Position numbers and translations under genes: made by a program | Assembly: GCA_937967505.1 (NCBI GenBank) | Contig: CALCJM010000065.1 | Span: 1 to 53,229 of the forward strand | Length of the DNA stretch: 53,229 nucleotides | Direction of reading: 5' to 3' | Source: an uncultured Pirellulaceae bacterium | GTDB lineage: Bacteria > Planctomycetota > Planctomycetia > Pirellulales > Pirellulaceae | Notes under the pieces: generated by a model | Told to the model about the DNA's origin: nothing | Seen by the model: only the letters and a program-made list of their open reading frames with translations | The model's database searches: none | Part shown: positions 27,605-37,245 of the stretch, in pieces | Layout of the letters: every line of letters starts with the position of its first letter | Position numbering within the stretch: position 1 is the first letter of the stretch

Positions 27605-27767
27605 GAAAAATAACCGACGAAGTGTTGAGCAGATTTGCGATGCTCTGCCAGACTGAGCTACAGCACCCTGTCTTCGACAGAAACTGTTACGAGAGTAGTG
27701 CTGGTGGGATTCGAACCCACGACCATCGGGTTAGGAACCATGTATTCCACTACGGCAGTCGATTATT
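27605..27767 (-). ncRNA. Y-like RNA 1 (circularly permuted tRNA-like module)
   Basis: On the minus strand: AATAATCGAC (27767-27758) pairs with GTCGGTTATT (27618-27609), 10 bp with one G-U. A TGCC bulge and then AGTG pairing with CACT follow, echoing the Ro60-binding helix of Y RNAs. Next come a small GGTT-CCT-AACC hairpin, CGAT pairing with ATCG, a T-arm GTGGG-TTCGAAT-CCCAC (27720-27704), acceptor-like CAGCAC (27703-27698) with GTGCTG (27666-27661) closed by a loop that holds CTGTC-GAA-GACAG, then TA and a full D-arm GCTC-AGTCTGGCA-GAGC (27658-27642). A TTATTTTT run ends the RNA. It shares 21 of 22 nt with RNA 2 across the stem-proximal motif. Confidence 0.72.
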
Positions 27768-28036
27768 ATCTTTAGGTGTTATATTTGGCCAGCATGATTG
27801 TGTAGTCCTGACTGGCAGTTGAGTGGAAGAGTAGAGTGGTTGTTAATGAAGAGGTTCACCTAATACTACAGCGCAATTGAAGAATCGGCCTTTAGCTGTC
27901 GGGAGCCTGCCCATTGCTGCGTTGCTAGTAAGCAAGTTTCCAGACCGCCTTTTCAAGAATCACCTGCGTGGCCGCGCATCCGTGCTAGGAACAGCAACGT
28001 CACCGCACAGACATTGACCTTCATGGAAAAAATGCA

Positions 28037-28222
28037 GTGAACTGGCTAATTTCATCGGGAATCTACGCGCTGGTCGGATTAATTTTGTTCTTCTATATTG
28101 TCGGATTTTTTCTGCTGCTGGCGTTGGCTATCTGTGGAGTCGTGTTTCCAATTATCGCCGGCATCAAGGCCAACAACGGGGAGGTGTGGAAGTACCCACT
28201 GGCCATACCGTTTTTACGATAG
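28037..28222 (+). CDS. Small membrane protein, DUF4870-like fragment
   Basis: 61 aa from GTG 28037. Two hydrophobic helices (LVGLILFFYIVGFFLLLALAICGVVFPIIAG) are followed by IKANNGEVWKYPLAIPFLR, which is the typical end of DUF4870 membrane proteins. Those are usually about 110 aa with more helices, so this may be a short member or a 5'-truncated copy. The first hydrophobic codons continue upstream without an obvious ATG. Role unknown. Confidence 0.5.
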   Translation: MNWLISSGIYALVGLILFFYIVGFFLLLALAICGVVFPIIAGIKANNGEVWKYPLAIPFLR

Positions 28223-28255
28223 CAGCTTCATACCGGACACCGATTGAAAGAAAGC

Positions 28256-28942
28256 ATGAAACGAATTCTTGAACCTGAATTGATGGACACGCCCGAGGCG
28301 GCTGCGGAGTACAACGGCATGAACCATCTGGATGTGAACCGTTCGTTCGCACGGGACTTCCTGGCATTCTCACAAGCGACTTTGGCCGACAGGCTGGAAG
28401 AGACCGACTGGAACGTGCTGGACGTGGGAACCGGGACGGCGCTGTTGCCGATTGAACTGTGTAAACTCAATCCCGGCATCGACGTACTGGCGATCGACGC
28501 TGCGGTCAGCATGCTGGACCTGGCCGTTTATAACATCGAGGCGGCCGGCATGCGCGAGCGCATTACGCTGGCCAAGGTCGATGCCAAATCCATGCCGTAT
28601 GATGATGACTCCATCGAAATGGTGATTGCCAATTCCATTCACCATCACATCCCCGATCCTGAAGTCTGTTTCACCGAAATGGCGCGAGTGACCGAAGAAG
28701 GCGGAATTCTGTTCGTCAGAGACCTGTCGCGCCCCACCGACCAACAGGCACTCGACGCACTTGTGCAAGCGTATGCCGGACAAGAAACCCCAGAAAGTCA
28801 GACGCTGTTCGCCGATTCACTGGCGGCAGCACTGACGGCCAAAGAAGTAGCCGATATTGTCCGGTCGCTGGGGTTCGAAAGCACAACTGTCTCGATGACA
28901 TCAGATCGGCACTGGACCTGGGCCGCAGTGAAGACGCCTTAA
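28256..28942 (+). CDS. Class I SAM-dependent methyltransferase
   Basis: About 228 aa from ATG 28256 (MKRILEPELMDTPEAAAEYN); a TTG four codons upstream is possible. Motif I is VLDVGTGTALLPIEL, the acidic end of strand 2 is IDVLAIDAAVSML, a post-motif ITLAKVDAKSMPYDDDSIEMVIANSIHHHIPDPE follows, and GGILFVRDLSRP starts the later strand. This is the UbiE/MenG-like small-molecule group. The double-His stretch after SI is a frequent feature of related planctomycete proteins, and the substrate cannot be told. No operon partner is evident. Confidence 0.85.
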   Translation: MKRILEPELMDTPEAAAEYNGMNHLDVNRSFARDFLAFSQATLADRLEETDWNVLDVGTGTALLPIELCKLNPGIDVLAIDAAVSMLDLAVYNIEAAGMRERITLAKVDAKSMPYDDDSIEMVIANSIHHHIPDPEVCFTEMARVTEEGGILFVRDLSRPTDQQALDALVQAYAGQETPESQTLFADSLAAALTAKEVADIVRSLGFESTTVSMTSDRHWTWAAVKTP

Positions 28943-29027
28943 TCCGCAACAAGCCCTACCCCCATCCTCTTTGGCCAAACGGGACGGCATACCGGGCATC
29001 AATGATATTGCCGGATGACAAAATCGA

Positions 29028-31142
29028 CTACTTACCCAATTGGTCCGCAAGAAAACGTGCGTCGTAAACGTAACGAAGTGAATCGCGAATTGCGTTGGAA
29101 TGCACGCTAACCGCCCTGCCCTGTTTGTCGTTGTAGACGTAATCGGCGGTCAGTGACTGGATGTTGCCGTCAAAGATCAAACCGACCAACTCCAGTTCCT
29201 GATTGACCACCGGGCTGCCCGAATTCCCGCCAATGATGTCAGCCGTACAGACAAAATTCATTTTTGTGCTGCCGGGAATTTTATCTTTGGCCTGCTTCCA
29301 GGACTCGGGTAAAACAAAATCCTTTTGCCCGGCATGGTTTAATTCATGAGCAAACGTGCCGGCGACATCGGTAAACGCGCGAATCGACTTCCCACCCACC
29401 TGGTAGCCTTTAACCGGCCCAAAGGCCAAACGCATAGTGAACGTAGCATCGGGATAAACCGAAGTTCCTTGCGTCCGGAACAGAGCGTCTGCGATTCGCG
29501 CGTAGGCCTGCCGTTCGATTTCAGCGATCTCTTCGCTGATTTTTTGGTCTGCTCGCAGTTTTTCGTCCACGGCTACCGCGAGGCGAATCAGTGGATCCTG
29601 TGAACCGGCAATTGCTGCGGCCCCACCGGCTGCAATTTCCTTGCGCACTTCCGGGTCATCAAGTTTTGTGCCGCCGATCATTTCCGCCGCGCGTTCCAAC
29701 GGGCTCTTACCGTCGAGAATCTTCTGGCACAGCGGGTCATCGGCCCCCCGGATTTCACAGGTGCGGGCTATCAAATCCCCCAGTAGCACCTGTTCAAGAT
29801 TCTTGTAGATGGGAGCCGTAGAAAACAGTTTCTGTTTCAGCGAGTCACGTCCCGAGTCTTGGAAACGGGCCAGCCGTCGGGGCGACGGCTTCTGGTCTTC
29901 GGCCGCCATCTGCACCAGCGTCTCGGCAATTTCGAACAGGTCTGTCCGCAACGACAACTTTTCACGCAGTTGGGCCAATTTTCGTTTCTGCACGTCGGCG
30001 ATGACTTGCCACGCGGCAGCATGATCTTTTAAAGACGGGTTTGATTTCACTTCATTCAGCAATCTCTGTTCGGCAGCGGCTTTTCCGCCAATCAAGGCAG
30101 GGTCCTGCAAGCCTTGCAGTTCCCCCATGTAAGCCTTACGGGCATTCTGAAAACCGAATAACTGGTCGCGTGCAATGCGATCCTGTTCGGGCCCCTCGAG
30201 GGCAAACTGTTGCAGCAAAATCTCACGGCGGCGGATGTAATCCAGCGACCACGGGATTCGGACATCGCGCTGATGTCGCAACGCGTCGGTGGTAAAAATA
30301 CGACTGGTGCGACCGGGGTTGCCGGCGACAAAGACCAGTTCGTCTTCCGCGGGACCATCGTCTGACCATTTAAAGAAGTGTTTAATGGTGGCAGGTTTGT
30401 CATTTTCGTAGACGCGAAAGATACAGGCATCGAGGTTAAATCTGGGATACTCAAAATTGTCGGCATCGCCTCCAAAAAATGCGATGGCCGCCTCAGGTGC
30501 CCACACCAGCCGCACGTCGGTATATTTTTTGTATTGGTATAGGTGGTATTTACCACCACCATAAAGCGTAACCACATCCGACCGCAGCCCCGATTCCTCG
30601 GTGGCCGCCGACTCAATTTCTCCAATGCGGGCGCGGCGCGCGACCGCCGCTTCCGCCGCAGGCAGGTCACTGGTAACCGCCTGGTTGACTTTTTCGGTGA
30701 CATCCGAAATTTGAATCAATTGATTCAACTCAAGATCTGGCGCTTTCAATTCTTCAGCCGGAGTACGCGCCAGAAAACCCTCTTTGACGTAGTTGTTTTC
30801 TTTGGTGCTAAGTTTGTACAACGTGTCGGAGCCGACGTGATGATTGGTCAAAACCAGTCCGTTGGATGAAACGAACGAAGCCGATCCGCCGACATTGAAG
30901 CGCACACAGGACTTCATCAAATGCTGCGACCACTTTTGATCTGGAGTGAACCCGTGAGTATTCTTCAGATAATCGACCGGCAGGTTGTTCAACAGCCACA
31001 TCCCTTCGTCGGCTTTCAACGTGCCATTGCTGCAAAATGCAACTGTTGCAACTATCGCAATCAAGGCAAGCATCGAAACGCCCCGAACAAAGATCGCCTG
31101 TGTCCGAAACAGGGTTTGCGTGTTGAGAATTCGGCGGTCCAT
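29028..31142 (-). CDS. S46-family dipeptidyl-peptidase (DPP7/DPP11-like)
   Basis: About 704 aa from ATG 31142, which has GGAG about 9 nt upstream. The N-terminus carries a signal peptide (MLALIAIVATVAFCSNGTLKADEG). Catalytic triad of S46 peptidases: His in LVLTNHHVGSD (about residue 100), Asp in FFGGDADNFEYPRFNLD, and Ser in IIGGNSGSPVVNQELELVG (about residue 639). MWLLNNLPVDYLK is also a family signature. It is exported and removes dipeptides from the N-terminus of peptides. It fits the peptide-scavenging habit suggested by the PepF and DUF1570 genes next along. Confidence 0.95.
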   Translation of the reverse strand: MDRRILNTQTLFRTQAIFVRGVSMLALIAIVATVAFCSNGTLKADEGMWLLNNLPVDYLKNTHGFTPDQKWSQHLMKSCVRFNVGGSASFVSSNGLVLTNHHVGSDTLYKLSTKENNYVKEGFLARTPAEELKAPDLELNQLIQISDVTEKVNQAVTSDLPAAEAAVARRARIGEIESAATEESGLRSDVVTLYGGGKYHLYQYKKYTDVRLVWAPEAAIAFFGGDADNFEYPRFNLDACIFRVYENDKPATIKHFFKWSDDGPAEDELVFVAGNPGRTSRIFTTDALRHQRDVRIPWSLDYIRRREILLQQFALEGPEQDRIARDQLFGFQNARKAYMGELQGLQDPALIGGKAAAEQRLLNEVKSNPSLKDHAAAWQVIADVQKRKLAQLREKLSLRTDLFEIAETLVQMAAEDQKPSPRRLARFQDSGRDSLKQKLFSTAPIYKNLEQVLLGDLIARTCEIRGADDPLCQKILDGKSPLERAAEMIGGTKLDDPEVRKEIAAGGAAAIAGSQDPLIRLAVAVDEKLRADQKISEEIAEIERQAYARIADALFRTQGTSVYPDATFTMRLAFGPVKGYQVGGKSIRAFTDVAGTFAHELNHAGQKDFVLPESWKQAKDKIPGSTKMNFVCTADIIGGNSGSPVVNQELELVGLIFDGNIQSLTADYVYNDKQGRAVSVHSNAIRDSLRYVYDARFLADQLGK

Positions 31143-31374
31143 GTTGTGTCTCCGGATCAAAACGATTAAGTACCAAGCTGTACGGCGAATGCGCGATCAA
31201 TGGATTGTACGCGTTCCGGAGAGAGTTTTTCAGGGGCCTGACCATTGCTTGTGAAATCCCACGACGACATCACGACCGGCGATACCTGGGCGGAGATCTG
31301 TCGGTCGGCCTACGGGCCTATTGGCCTATTGGCAGACCGGACGGTGAAGCGGGTTGGACAGACGGTCCAGCGAC

Positions 31375-31686
31375 TTATTCAACGACAAGCACTTCCTGAA
31401 AGTCACCGGAAAGTTCGAAAGAAGCGGAGACCTGAAGTTCATCCGGTAGCTGATCGACGATCTCCATCGCGGTGCGGATGACTTTGGCGCGAAACCCGGG
31501 AGGAAGCCCTCGTTTAAAAATATGAGCCTGCGAAAACAGGAGATTGCGTGGGCGGAGACAGTCCGATGACAGACAAACGGACAGAATTTTTTCCCGGCGA
31601 GTGATCGGCATTGCCTGGCAGTGTCGACACAGTTTGATCGCTGCCGACTTCTCTTTTCCGCATTCGAAGCAGATTGCTTTCATCAT
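31375..31686 (-). CDS. Small zinc-ribbon protein
   Basis: About 103 aa from ATG 31686 (MMKAICFECGKEK), with AGAGGTC as a plausible ribosome-binding sequence. The longer frame to 31830 is not supported. CFEC at the N-terminus and CRHC 16 residues later form a four-Cys zinc ribbon. A further CLSSDC pair follows. The C-terminal half is helical then acidic. No catalytic motif is seen. It may be a nucleic-acid or protein-binding accessory protein, and I do not recognise a family. Confidence 0.6.
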   Translation of the reverse strand: MMKAICFECGKEKSAAIKLCRHCQAMPITRREKILSVCLSSDCLRPRNLLFSQAHIFKRGLPPGFRAKVIRTAMEIVDQLPDELQVSASFELSGDFQEVLVVE

Positions 31687-31948
31687 CCGACCTCTACAAA
31701 TTTCCTGACTTTTGCAACGAACTGAGTTTCTGGCTGAAACATAGGTCAGGAAATAGCACCCGTCGGTGAAAAATCCGATCGCCATTTTGGAAATTGTCAA
31801 AACGCGATAAGATAGCTGTTTTCCCGTCATTTGCGCTGCTCAGAAGGTCGATTCATCCGCTTGACGGAAGGCAGAATCCTGATTTTGCCGGCCGTGGTGC
31901 CCCCCTGACGATTGTCTGTAATTTTTCATCCTTGAAACCGGTTTTTCC

Positions 31949-33751
31949 ATGAATACTGTTGTCCGCTTGCCCAAACGTTCCGAAGTCAACATTGGCGACA
32001 CCTGGGACCTGACTCTCCTGTTCCCTGACGATAACGCGTGGGAGCAAGCGTTCACACAATTTGAAACACAGATTGATGGCTACGCCCGGTTCAAAGGGAA
32101 GCTGGCCCAGAGTGCCCAGATGCTCTCCGACTGTTTGAAGTTTGATGGCGAACAGGAACGGCTGGGCGAGCGATTGGGGAATTACGCATTTCTGAAAATG
32201 GCCGAAGATCAGACCAACGGTGACTATCAGAAATTGATGGCGCGCCTGCAAAGTGTTGCCACTCGGGCGGGCGAGGCGGGCAGCTACATCCGGCCCGAGA
32301 TCATGGCGATCCCGGACACCACCATGGATGCCTTTTTGAAGGAACCCGAACTGGAACTGTACCAGTTGATGATCGAGCGATTGGTCCGATACAAACCATT
32401 TACGCTTGGCGAAAAAGAAGAGCAGTTACTGGCGATGCAGGGCGAGATGGCCGGTGCAACGGGCCGGATATTTCGGCAACTCCACGATGCGGATTTGAAA
32501 TTTGGCACTCTGGAAGATGAAAACGGTGACGAAGTCGAACTCTCGCCCAGCACGTTTTCCCAGTTCTTGGTTTCCCCCGACCGCGACGTGCGAAAAAAAG
32601 CCTTCCATCAGTTCTACGAACAGTTCACCAATCACAAAAACTCATTGGCCTCGATTCTGGCCGGATCAATTCAGAAGGATGTTTATTACGCGCGGGCACG
32701 TGGTTACGACAGCGCCCTGCACAGTGCACTTTACGCCGACAATGTTCCCCAATCAGTTTACGACAACTTGATCGGCGCGGTTCGCAACAACCTGCCAGCA
32801 CTGTACAAGTACTACGACCTGCGAAAACGCAAAATGGGCCTGGAGGATATTCATCACTACGATACCTACGTACCTATTCTCAGCGATATTGAAATTGAGC
32901 ACACCTGGGACCAGGCCGTCGAAGTCGTCGCTCAATCGCTGGCACCACTGGGGGACGAATATGTTTCCGTCCTGAAAAAGGGCCTGGCCGGTCGCTGGTG
33001 TGATCGCTATCCCAATGCGGGCAAACAAAGCGGTGCGTTCAGTGCCGGGTGCTTTGACAGCGAGCCCTATATTTTGATGAACTACAAACCCAAAGTGCTC
33101 AATGATGTCTTCACCTTGACCCACGAGGCAGGCCATTCCATGCACTCGTACTACTCCGTCAAGCATCAGCCATTTGAGTATTACTCGTACACGATTTTTG
33201 TCGCCGAAGTGGCCAGCACCTTCAACGAACAACTGCTGACACGCCATATGCTGGACAACGCCACCGACGACCGGTTGAAGGCCTATCTGATTAACAATGA
33301 AATCGACTCCATCCGCGGCACCATCATTCGGCAAACCATGTTTGCCGAATTTGAAAAACTGACCCATGAGATGTGCGAAAACGGACAACCGCTGACCATC
33401 GACACATTCCAGGAAGTCTACGGACAACTTCTGACCGACTACTTTGGACCTGAATTTGCAATTGATCAGGAACTGCCACTGGAGTGTCTGCGGATTCCGC
33501 ACTTCTACCGGGCGTTTTACGTCTACAAGTACGCCACTGGATTATCGGCCTCGATCGCTCTCAGCCAACGGGTTCTTGAAGGCGGCGATGCGGAACTGAA
33601 TGACTACCTGAACTTCCTTAAAGGCGGTTGCTCCAAGCATCCGCTGGACCTGTTGCGCGATGCTGGCGTCGATCTGGAACAGCCCCAGCCCGTCGATACG
33701 GCTTTGCAACGGTTCGCAGATCTGGTAGATCAGTTGGATAGCCTACTGTAA
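31949..33751 (+). CDS. pepF: Oligoendopeptidase F (M3B family)
   Basis: 600 aa, close to the usual length of PepF (about 600). The zinc-binding site is LTHEAGHSMHSYYS, with the HExxH near residue 391 and the downstream Glu in EVASTFNEQLL (about 27 residues on). The upstream YKPKVLNDVFTL and the C-terminal FLKGGCSKHPLDLLRDAGVDLE are family-typical. It is cytosolic, cutting peptides of roughly 7-17 residues. No signal peptide. Confidence 0.95.
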   Translation: MNTVVRLPKRSEVNIGDTWDLTLLFPDDNAWEQAFTQFETQIDGYARFKGKLAQSAQMLSDCLKFDGEQERLGERLGNYAFLKMAEDQTNGDYQKLMARLQSVATRAGEAGSYIRPEIMAIPDTTMDAFLKEPELELYQLMIERLVRYKPFTLGEKEEQLLAMQGEMAGATGRIFRQLHDADLKFGTLEDENGDEVELSPSTFSQFLVSPDRDVRKKAFHQFYEQFTNHKNSLASILAGSIQKDVYYARARGYDSALHSALYADNVPQSVYDNLIGAVRNNLPALYKYYDLRKRKMGLEDIHHYDTYVPILSDIEIEHTWDQAVEVVAQSLAPLGDEYVSVLKKGLAGRWCDRYPNAGKQSGAFSAGCFDSEPYILMNYKPKVLNDVFTLTHEAGHSMHSYYSVKHQPFEYYSYTIFVAEVASTFNEQLLTRHMLDNATDDRLKAYLINNEIDSIRGTIIRQTMFAEFEKLTHEMCENGQPLTIDTFQEVYGQLLTDYFGPEFAIDQELPLECLRIPHFYRAFYVYKYATGLSASIALSQRVLEGGDAELNDYLNFLKGGCSKHPLDLLRDAGVDLEQPQPVDTALQRFADLVDQLDSLL

Positions 33752-33845
33752 TGACCGCACGGGCAAACGTGGCCGACTCGCATCTGCCCAATCAGTTCAA
33801 TCAGCCCATTTACCCAACCTGTTCTATCTATCGCCCGGAAAACCG

Positions 33846-35729
33846 ATGTTCCGAATTCCCCGCTCCATCCGTTTGGTACAAATTCTGACGGGCCTGCTGC
33901 TGATTTTATTTGCTGCGGCGACCTCCTCTGCACCGTCGTCTGCGTTGGGTCAGAAGCGGAATGCCACTGACTGGCGCGCCAAACGCAAGGCGTTGGACAG
34001 GGACTTTGCCGATGAACTTCAGGAGATCGCGATGTGGTGCCGGGAAGTCGGCATCGCTCGTCAGGTCACCCAGACCTTCAAGATCTACCACAACCGGGAT
34101 TTACGACGACAGTACATCTACCTGCCAACCACCAAAAAAATGCCCGAGCAGCGTGACGGGAAACTGGGCCAGTGGCTGGAAAAGGTCGGCAACGCGAAAA
34201 TCGAACATGCGGCGAAGATCTTTGATCTGGCCCAAAAAGCGGCCGACGAAGGCGCCAACGGAACGGCATTTCAACTTCTTCACGAGGTGATCTATTTTGA
34301 CCGGGACCATGCAGAGACACGGAAGGTTCTTGGCCACAAAGACAAAGGCGATTCATGGCAGATCAACACCGACCGGTTGAAGGTCAAAAAGAAACGCCCT
34401 GCCCACGCACTGTTGAATTGGAAATCCGGATCCTACATCACGGTGATCACGCCGCATTTCACGATTGATTCGACCGCCAACCAGGAAGAGACGATTTTCC
34501 TGGCGGAGAGTCTCGAGCAATGGCACGATGTCTGGCGGCAAGTATTTTTTGAGTTCTGGACATCGGCGTCAGTAAAACGCTGGATCGAAAAGAAGGGATC
34601 CTTCAAAGAACCCAAAAAACGATATAACATTGTCTTCTTCAAGGACCATCAAGAATACGTCACCAGCCTTTCGCGGTGGGTCAAAGGGGTCGAAGGATCG
34701 ACCGGCTATTACAATCAGGACTTACAGCTGTCGTTTTTTTCTGCCGGTAAAGATCCCCAGAACATCGACACGTGGAAACACGAACTGGCGCACCAGTTGT
34801 TTCGCGAAACCGTCCGCGCCCGCAAGTCACCATTTAAGGAACAGCACCTGTGGTTGGACGAGGGCATCGCGATGTACTTTGAATCGCTGACGGACATGGA
34901 TGGCTATGTCACGCTGGGGGGATTTGATGCCCGACGGCTTCAGTACGCCCGTGTTAGAAAGCTGCGCGAGGGTTTCTTTGTTCCGTTGGTCCAACTGGCG
35001 TCGATGTCGCAGGAACAATTTCAAAATCGCAAGGACATTTCGTCGATCTACTCCCAGGCGGCCGGCATGGCCCATATGCTGATGAATGATGACCACGGCA
35101 TGATGCAGCCCAACATCAACGAATTCATGAAAGCGATTCACAAACGAAGAGTGAAAACCGATTCGTTTGAAAAACTTTTGGGAAGAGCCATGTCGCAGCT
35201 GGACCTCAAGTATCTGAAGTTTTTGGAAACGTCCAATGACGAGGTCGCAGACCATTTGATGCGTCCGGAGCTGAGGACAGAGATGGCGCTGCCCAACGCC
35301 GACCTGTCGGTCAGCGGATTTGAAAGTATCGGTCAGTGCACACGTCTGCGGTGGCTGGATGTGACCGGCAGCAAAGTTTCTGCGGCCTCAATCGCATCCC
35401 TCAAAGAATGCAACCGACTGAAGCAGATCTTTCTGGCCCGTTGTTCAATCGACCCGGCAGCCTTCGCTCAGATGAATCAACTACGTGCGTTGGAGGAACT
35501 GGATCTGACGGCTTCCAGCGTTACCAGCCGCGATCTTGCCTCCCTGGCACGGGCGACAAAACTAAAGGTATTACGTTTGACAGGCACGCGTATCACAGAC
35601 GCCGCCGCGCCTGTGTTGGCCCAGATGCAATCGCTCAAGACGCTTGATATTTCAAAAACACGTATCTCTGCCAGCGCCGCGGCGTCCTTGAAACAGTCAC
35701 TACCGGGTGTGAATATCATTACCCGTTAG
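33846..35729 (+). CDS. Exported DUF1570-type metallopeptidase with leucine-rich repeats
   Basis: 627 aa. Signal peptide at the start (RLVQILTGLLLILFAAATSSAPSSALG). The middle has a gluzincin-like core WKHELAHQLFRETV (HExxH near residue 311) and the downstream Glu in WLDEGIAMYFES (about 337), together typical of DUF1570/peptidase MA-like proteins. From about residue 475 it carries leucine-rich repeats (IGQCTRLRWLDVTGSKVSAAS, RALEELDLTASSVTS, LKVLRLTGTRITDAA). Such peptidase-LRR pairings occur in planctomycetes and may give substrate or surface binding. Starts about 95 nt after pepF on the same strand. Confidence 0.8.
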   Translation: MFRIPRSIRLVQILTGLLLILFAAATSSAPSSALGQKRNATDWRAKRKALDRDFADELQEIAMWCREVGIARQVTQTFKIYHNRDLRRQYIYLPTTKKMPEQRDGKLGQWLEKVGNAKIEHAAKIFDLAQKAADEGANGTAFQLLHEVIYFDRDHAETRKVLGHKDKGDSWQINTDRLKVKKKRPAHALLNWKSGSYITVITPHFTIDSTANQEETIFLAESLEQWHDVWRQVFFEFWTSASVKRWIEKKGSFKEPKKRYNIVFFKDHQEYVTSLSRWVKGVEGSTGYYNQDLQLSFFSAGKDPQNIDTWKHELAHQLFRETVRARKSPFKEQHLWLDEGIAMYFESLTDMDGYVTLGGFDARRLQYARVRKLREGFFVPLVQLASMSQEQFQNRKDISSIYSQAAGMAHMLMNDDHGMMQPNINEFMKAIHKRRVKTDSFEKLLGRAMSQLDLKYLKFLETSNDEVADHLMRPELRTEMALPNADLSVSGFESIGQCTRLRWLDVTGSKVSAASIASLKECNRLKQIFLARCSIDPAAFAQMNQLRALEELDLTASSVTSRDLASLARATKLKVLRLTGTRITDAAAPVLAQMQSLKTLDISKTRISASAAASLKQSLPGVNIITR

Positions 35730-35841
35730 ACGCCCCGAAATTCGTCCCGCCTTCAATTTGCCTGCCTTACATTTGGTCGTTATAGTGGTGACGTCCACCA
35801 ATCAATGATGATCACCAACCAATTTTGCAGGAAACCGGGGC

Positions 35842-37152
35842 ATGAACCGCATCACTATTACTTCACTGGTTTGTCTGGCTGTTTTCATCAGCGCGGGCCC
35901 GGCCTGCGCCGATGAACCCTCCGGTGCGTTTCCATATACGGTTACCGAAGAAACGGCCAATCGCCCATTGAGTGCGGCGATGAAACGGGTCTTCGTTCAA
36001 CATCCCGCGCCGCACATCAACGACAACGAACTGTATTCCCAATTCAGATACACGGCGCTGAAGGGTTTTGACTATCACGATGGCGATGGAACCGTCTCCC
36101 GTCGCGACCCAACCAAAGTTCTGTTTGAAGATGGCAAGTACCATGTGTGGTACACCAAACGCGACACGCCCTCTCGTCCCGTGGGACCAGACAAATGCAC
36201 CGACACGATTCCCTCAACAGACTGGGATCTGAGTGATGTCTGGTATGCAACCAGTGTCGATGGTTTCCATTGGCACGAACAGGGGGTTGCCGTTGCCCGC
36301 CCGGCTCATCCGCAACCGGGTTGGCGGAGTGTGACGACGCCGGGTATTTTGAAATGGAAAGGCAGATTTTACCTGTACTATCAGGCATTTATGGAGGCCA
36401 GCGGCAAACGCGGCGACCACTGCCCCGTCGCGGTGTCATGGGCCGACTCCCCCGCAGGTCCATGGACGCCCGAAAACAAGATCATCATCCCCAATGGTGC
36501 CGCCGGTGAATGGGACCAATTTTCGATTCACGATCCGTGCCCGTTGGTCCATGATGGAAAAATTTATATCTACTACAAAGCGGCATTCAATCGCCCCGGC
36601 AATGTCTGGATCTGCCACGGCCTGGCCATCGCCGAAGATCCACTGGGCCCATTTCAAAAGCATCCGCTTAACCCGTTGGTCAATTCAGGTCATGAAACCA
36701 CGCTATTCCCGTTTCGCACAGGAGTGGCTTGCATCGCGTTGCGCGACGGCCAGGAACACTTCACGATCCAGTATGCACCGGACTGGGTCAATTTCGAGGT
36801 CGCAGCAATCACCGAACTGCTGCCAACGGCCGCCGGACCGTTTGTGCCCGATGCCTTTACTGATACCCAATACGGTCGAGGAATCACTTGGGGACTTTCT
36901 CATTTCACCAACGCCGCCACCGACTGGAAACGCAATCACACCGTTTTGACTAGGTTTGACTGCGACCTGAGCCTTGATATTAACGATCCGGAAATGAAGC
37001 GGCATCAGATCAGTTTCACGCCCGAAACGCACTATCGGCACGGGCTGACCAAAAACCAGCGCGCACGTCTGGCCAAGGCAACGGCCAATCTAAAATCCCC
37101 CCCTTCAGATTCAGCTACCGGACAACCGCCGTCAGTGAATACCAACCAATAG
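35842..37152 (+). CDS. GH117-like exported glycoside hydrolase
   Basis: 436 aa with signal peptide (TSLVCLAVFISAGPACADEP). Five-bladed beta-propeller sequence with GH117 hallmarks: ALKGFDYHDGDGTVSRRDPTKV, DGKYHVWYTKRDTPSRPVGP, DWDLSDVWYATSVDGFHWHEQG, QPGWRSVTTPGILKWKGRFYLYYQ, FSIHDPCPLVHDGKIYIYY and LVNSGHETTLFPF. Family members cleave alpha-1,3-linked 3,6-anhydro-L-galactose from neoagaro-oligosaccharides, and the Asp residues and the GHE His/Glu are candidates for the catalytic groups. No agarase or anhydrogalactose gene accompanies it here. It is probably secreted to the periplasm. Confidence 0.75.
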   Translation: MNRITITSLVCLAVFISAGPACADEPSGAFPYTVTEETANRPLSAAMKRVFVQHPAPHINDNELYSQFRYTALKGFDYHDGDGTVSRRDPTKVLFEDGKYHVWYTKRDTPSRPVGPDKCTDTIPSTDWDLSDVWYATSVDGFHWHEQGVAVARPAHPQPGWRSVTTPGILKWKGRFYLYYQAFMEASGKRGDHCPVAVSWADSPAGPWTPENKIIIPNGAAGEWDQFSIHDPCPLVHDGKIYIYYKAAFNRPGNVWICHGLAIAEDPLGPFQKHPLNPLVNSGHETTLFPFRTGVACIALRDGQEHFTIQYAPDWVNFEVAAITELLPTAAGPFVPDAFTDTQYGRGITWGLSHFTNAATDWKRNHTVLTRFDCDLSLDINDPEMKRHQISFTPETHYRHGLTKNQRARLAKATANLKSPPSDSATGQPPSVNTNQ

Positions 37153-37245
37153 AATTTACCCTGCCACAGGTCTGTGTTTTGGCAGGAAGTAACGACTGTC
37201 GCCGGGCATCACGGCTTCTGATGATTATTGAGGGGAAATTTCAAC

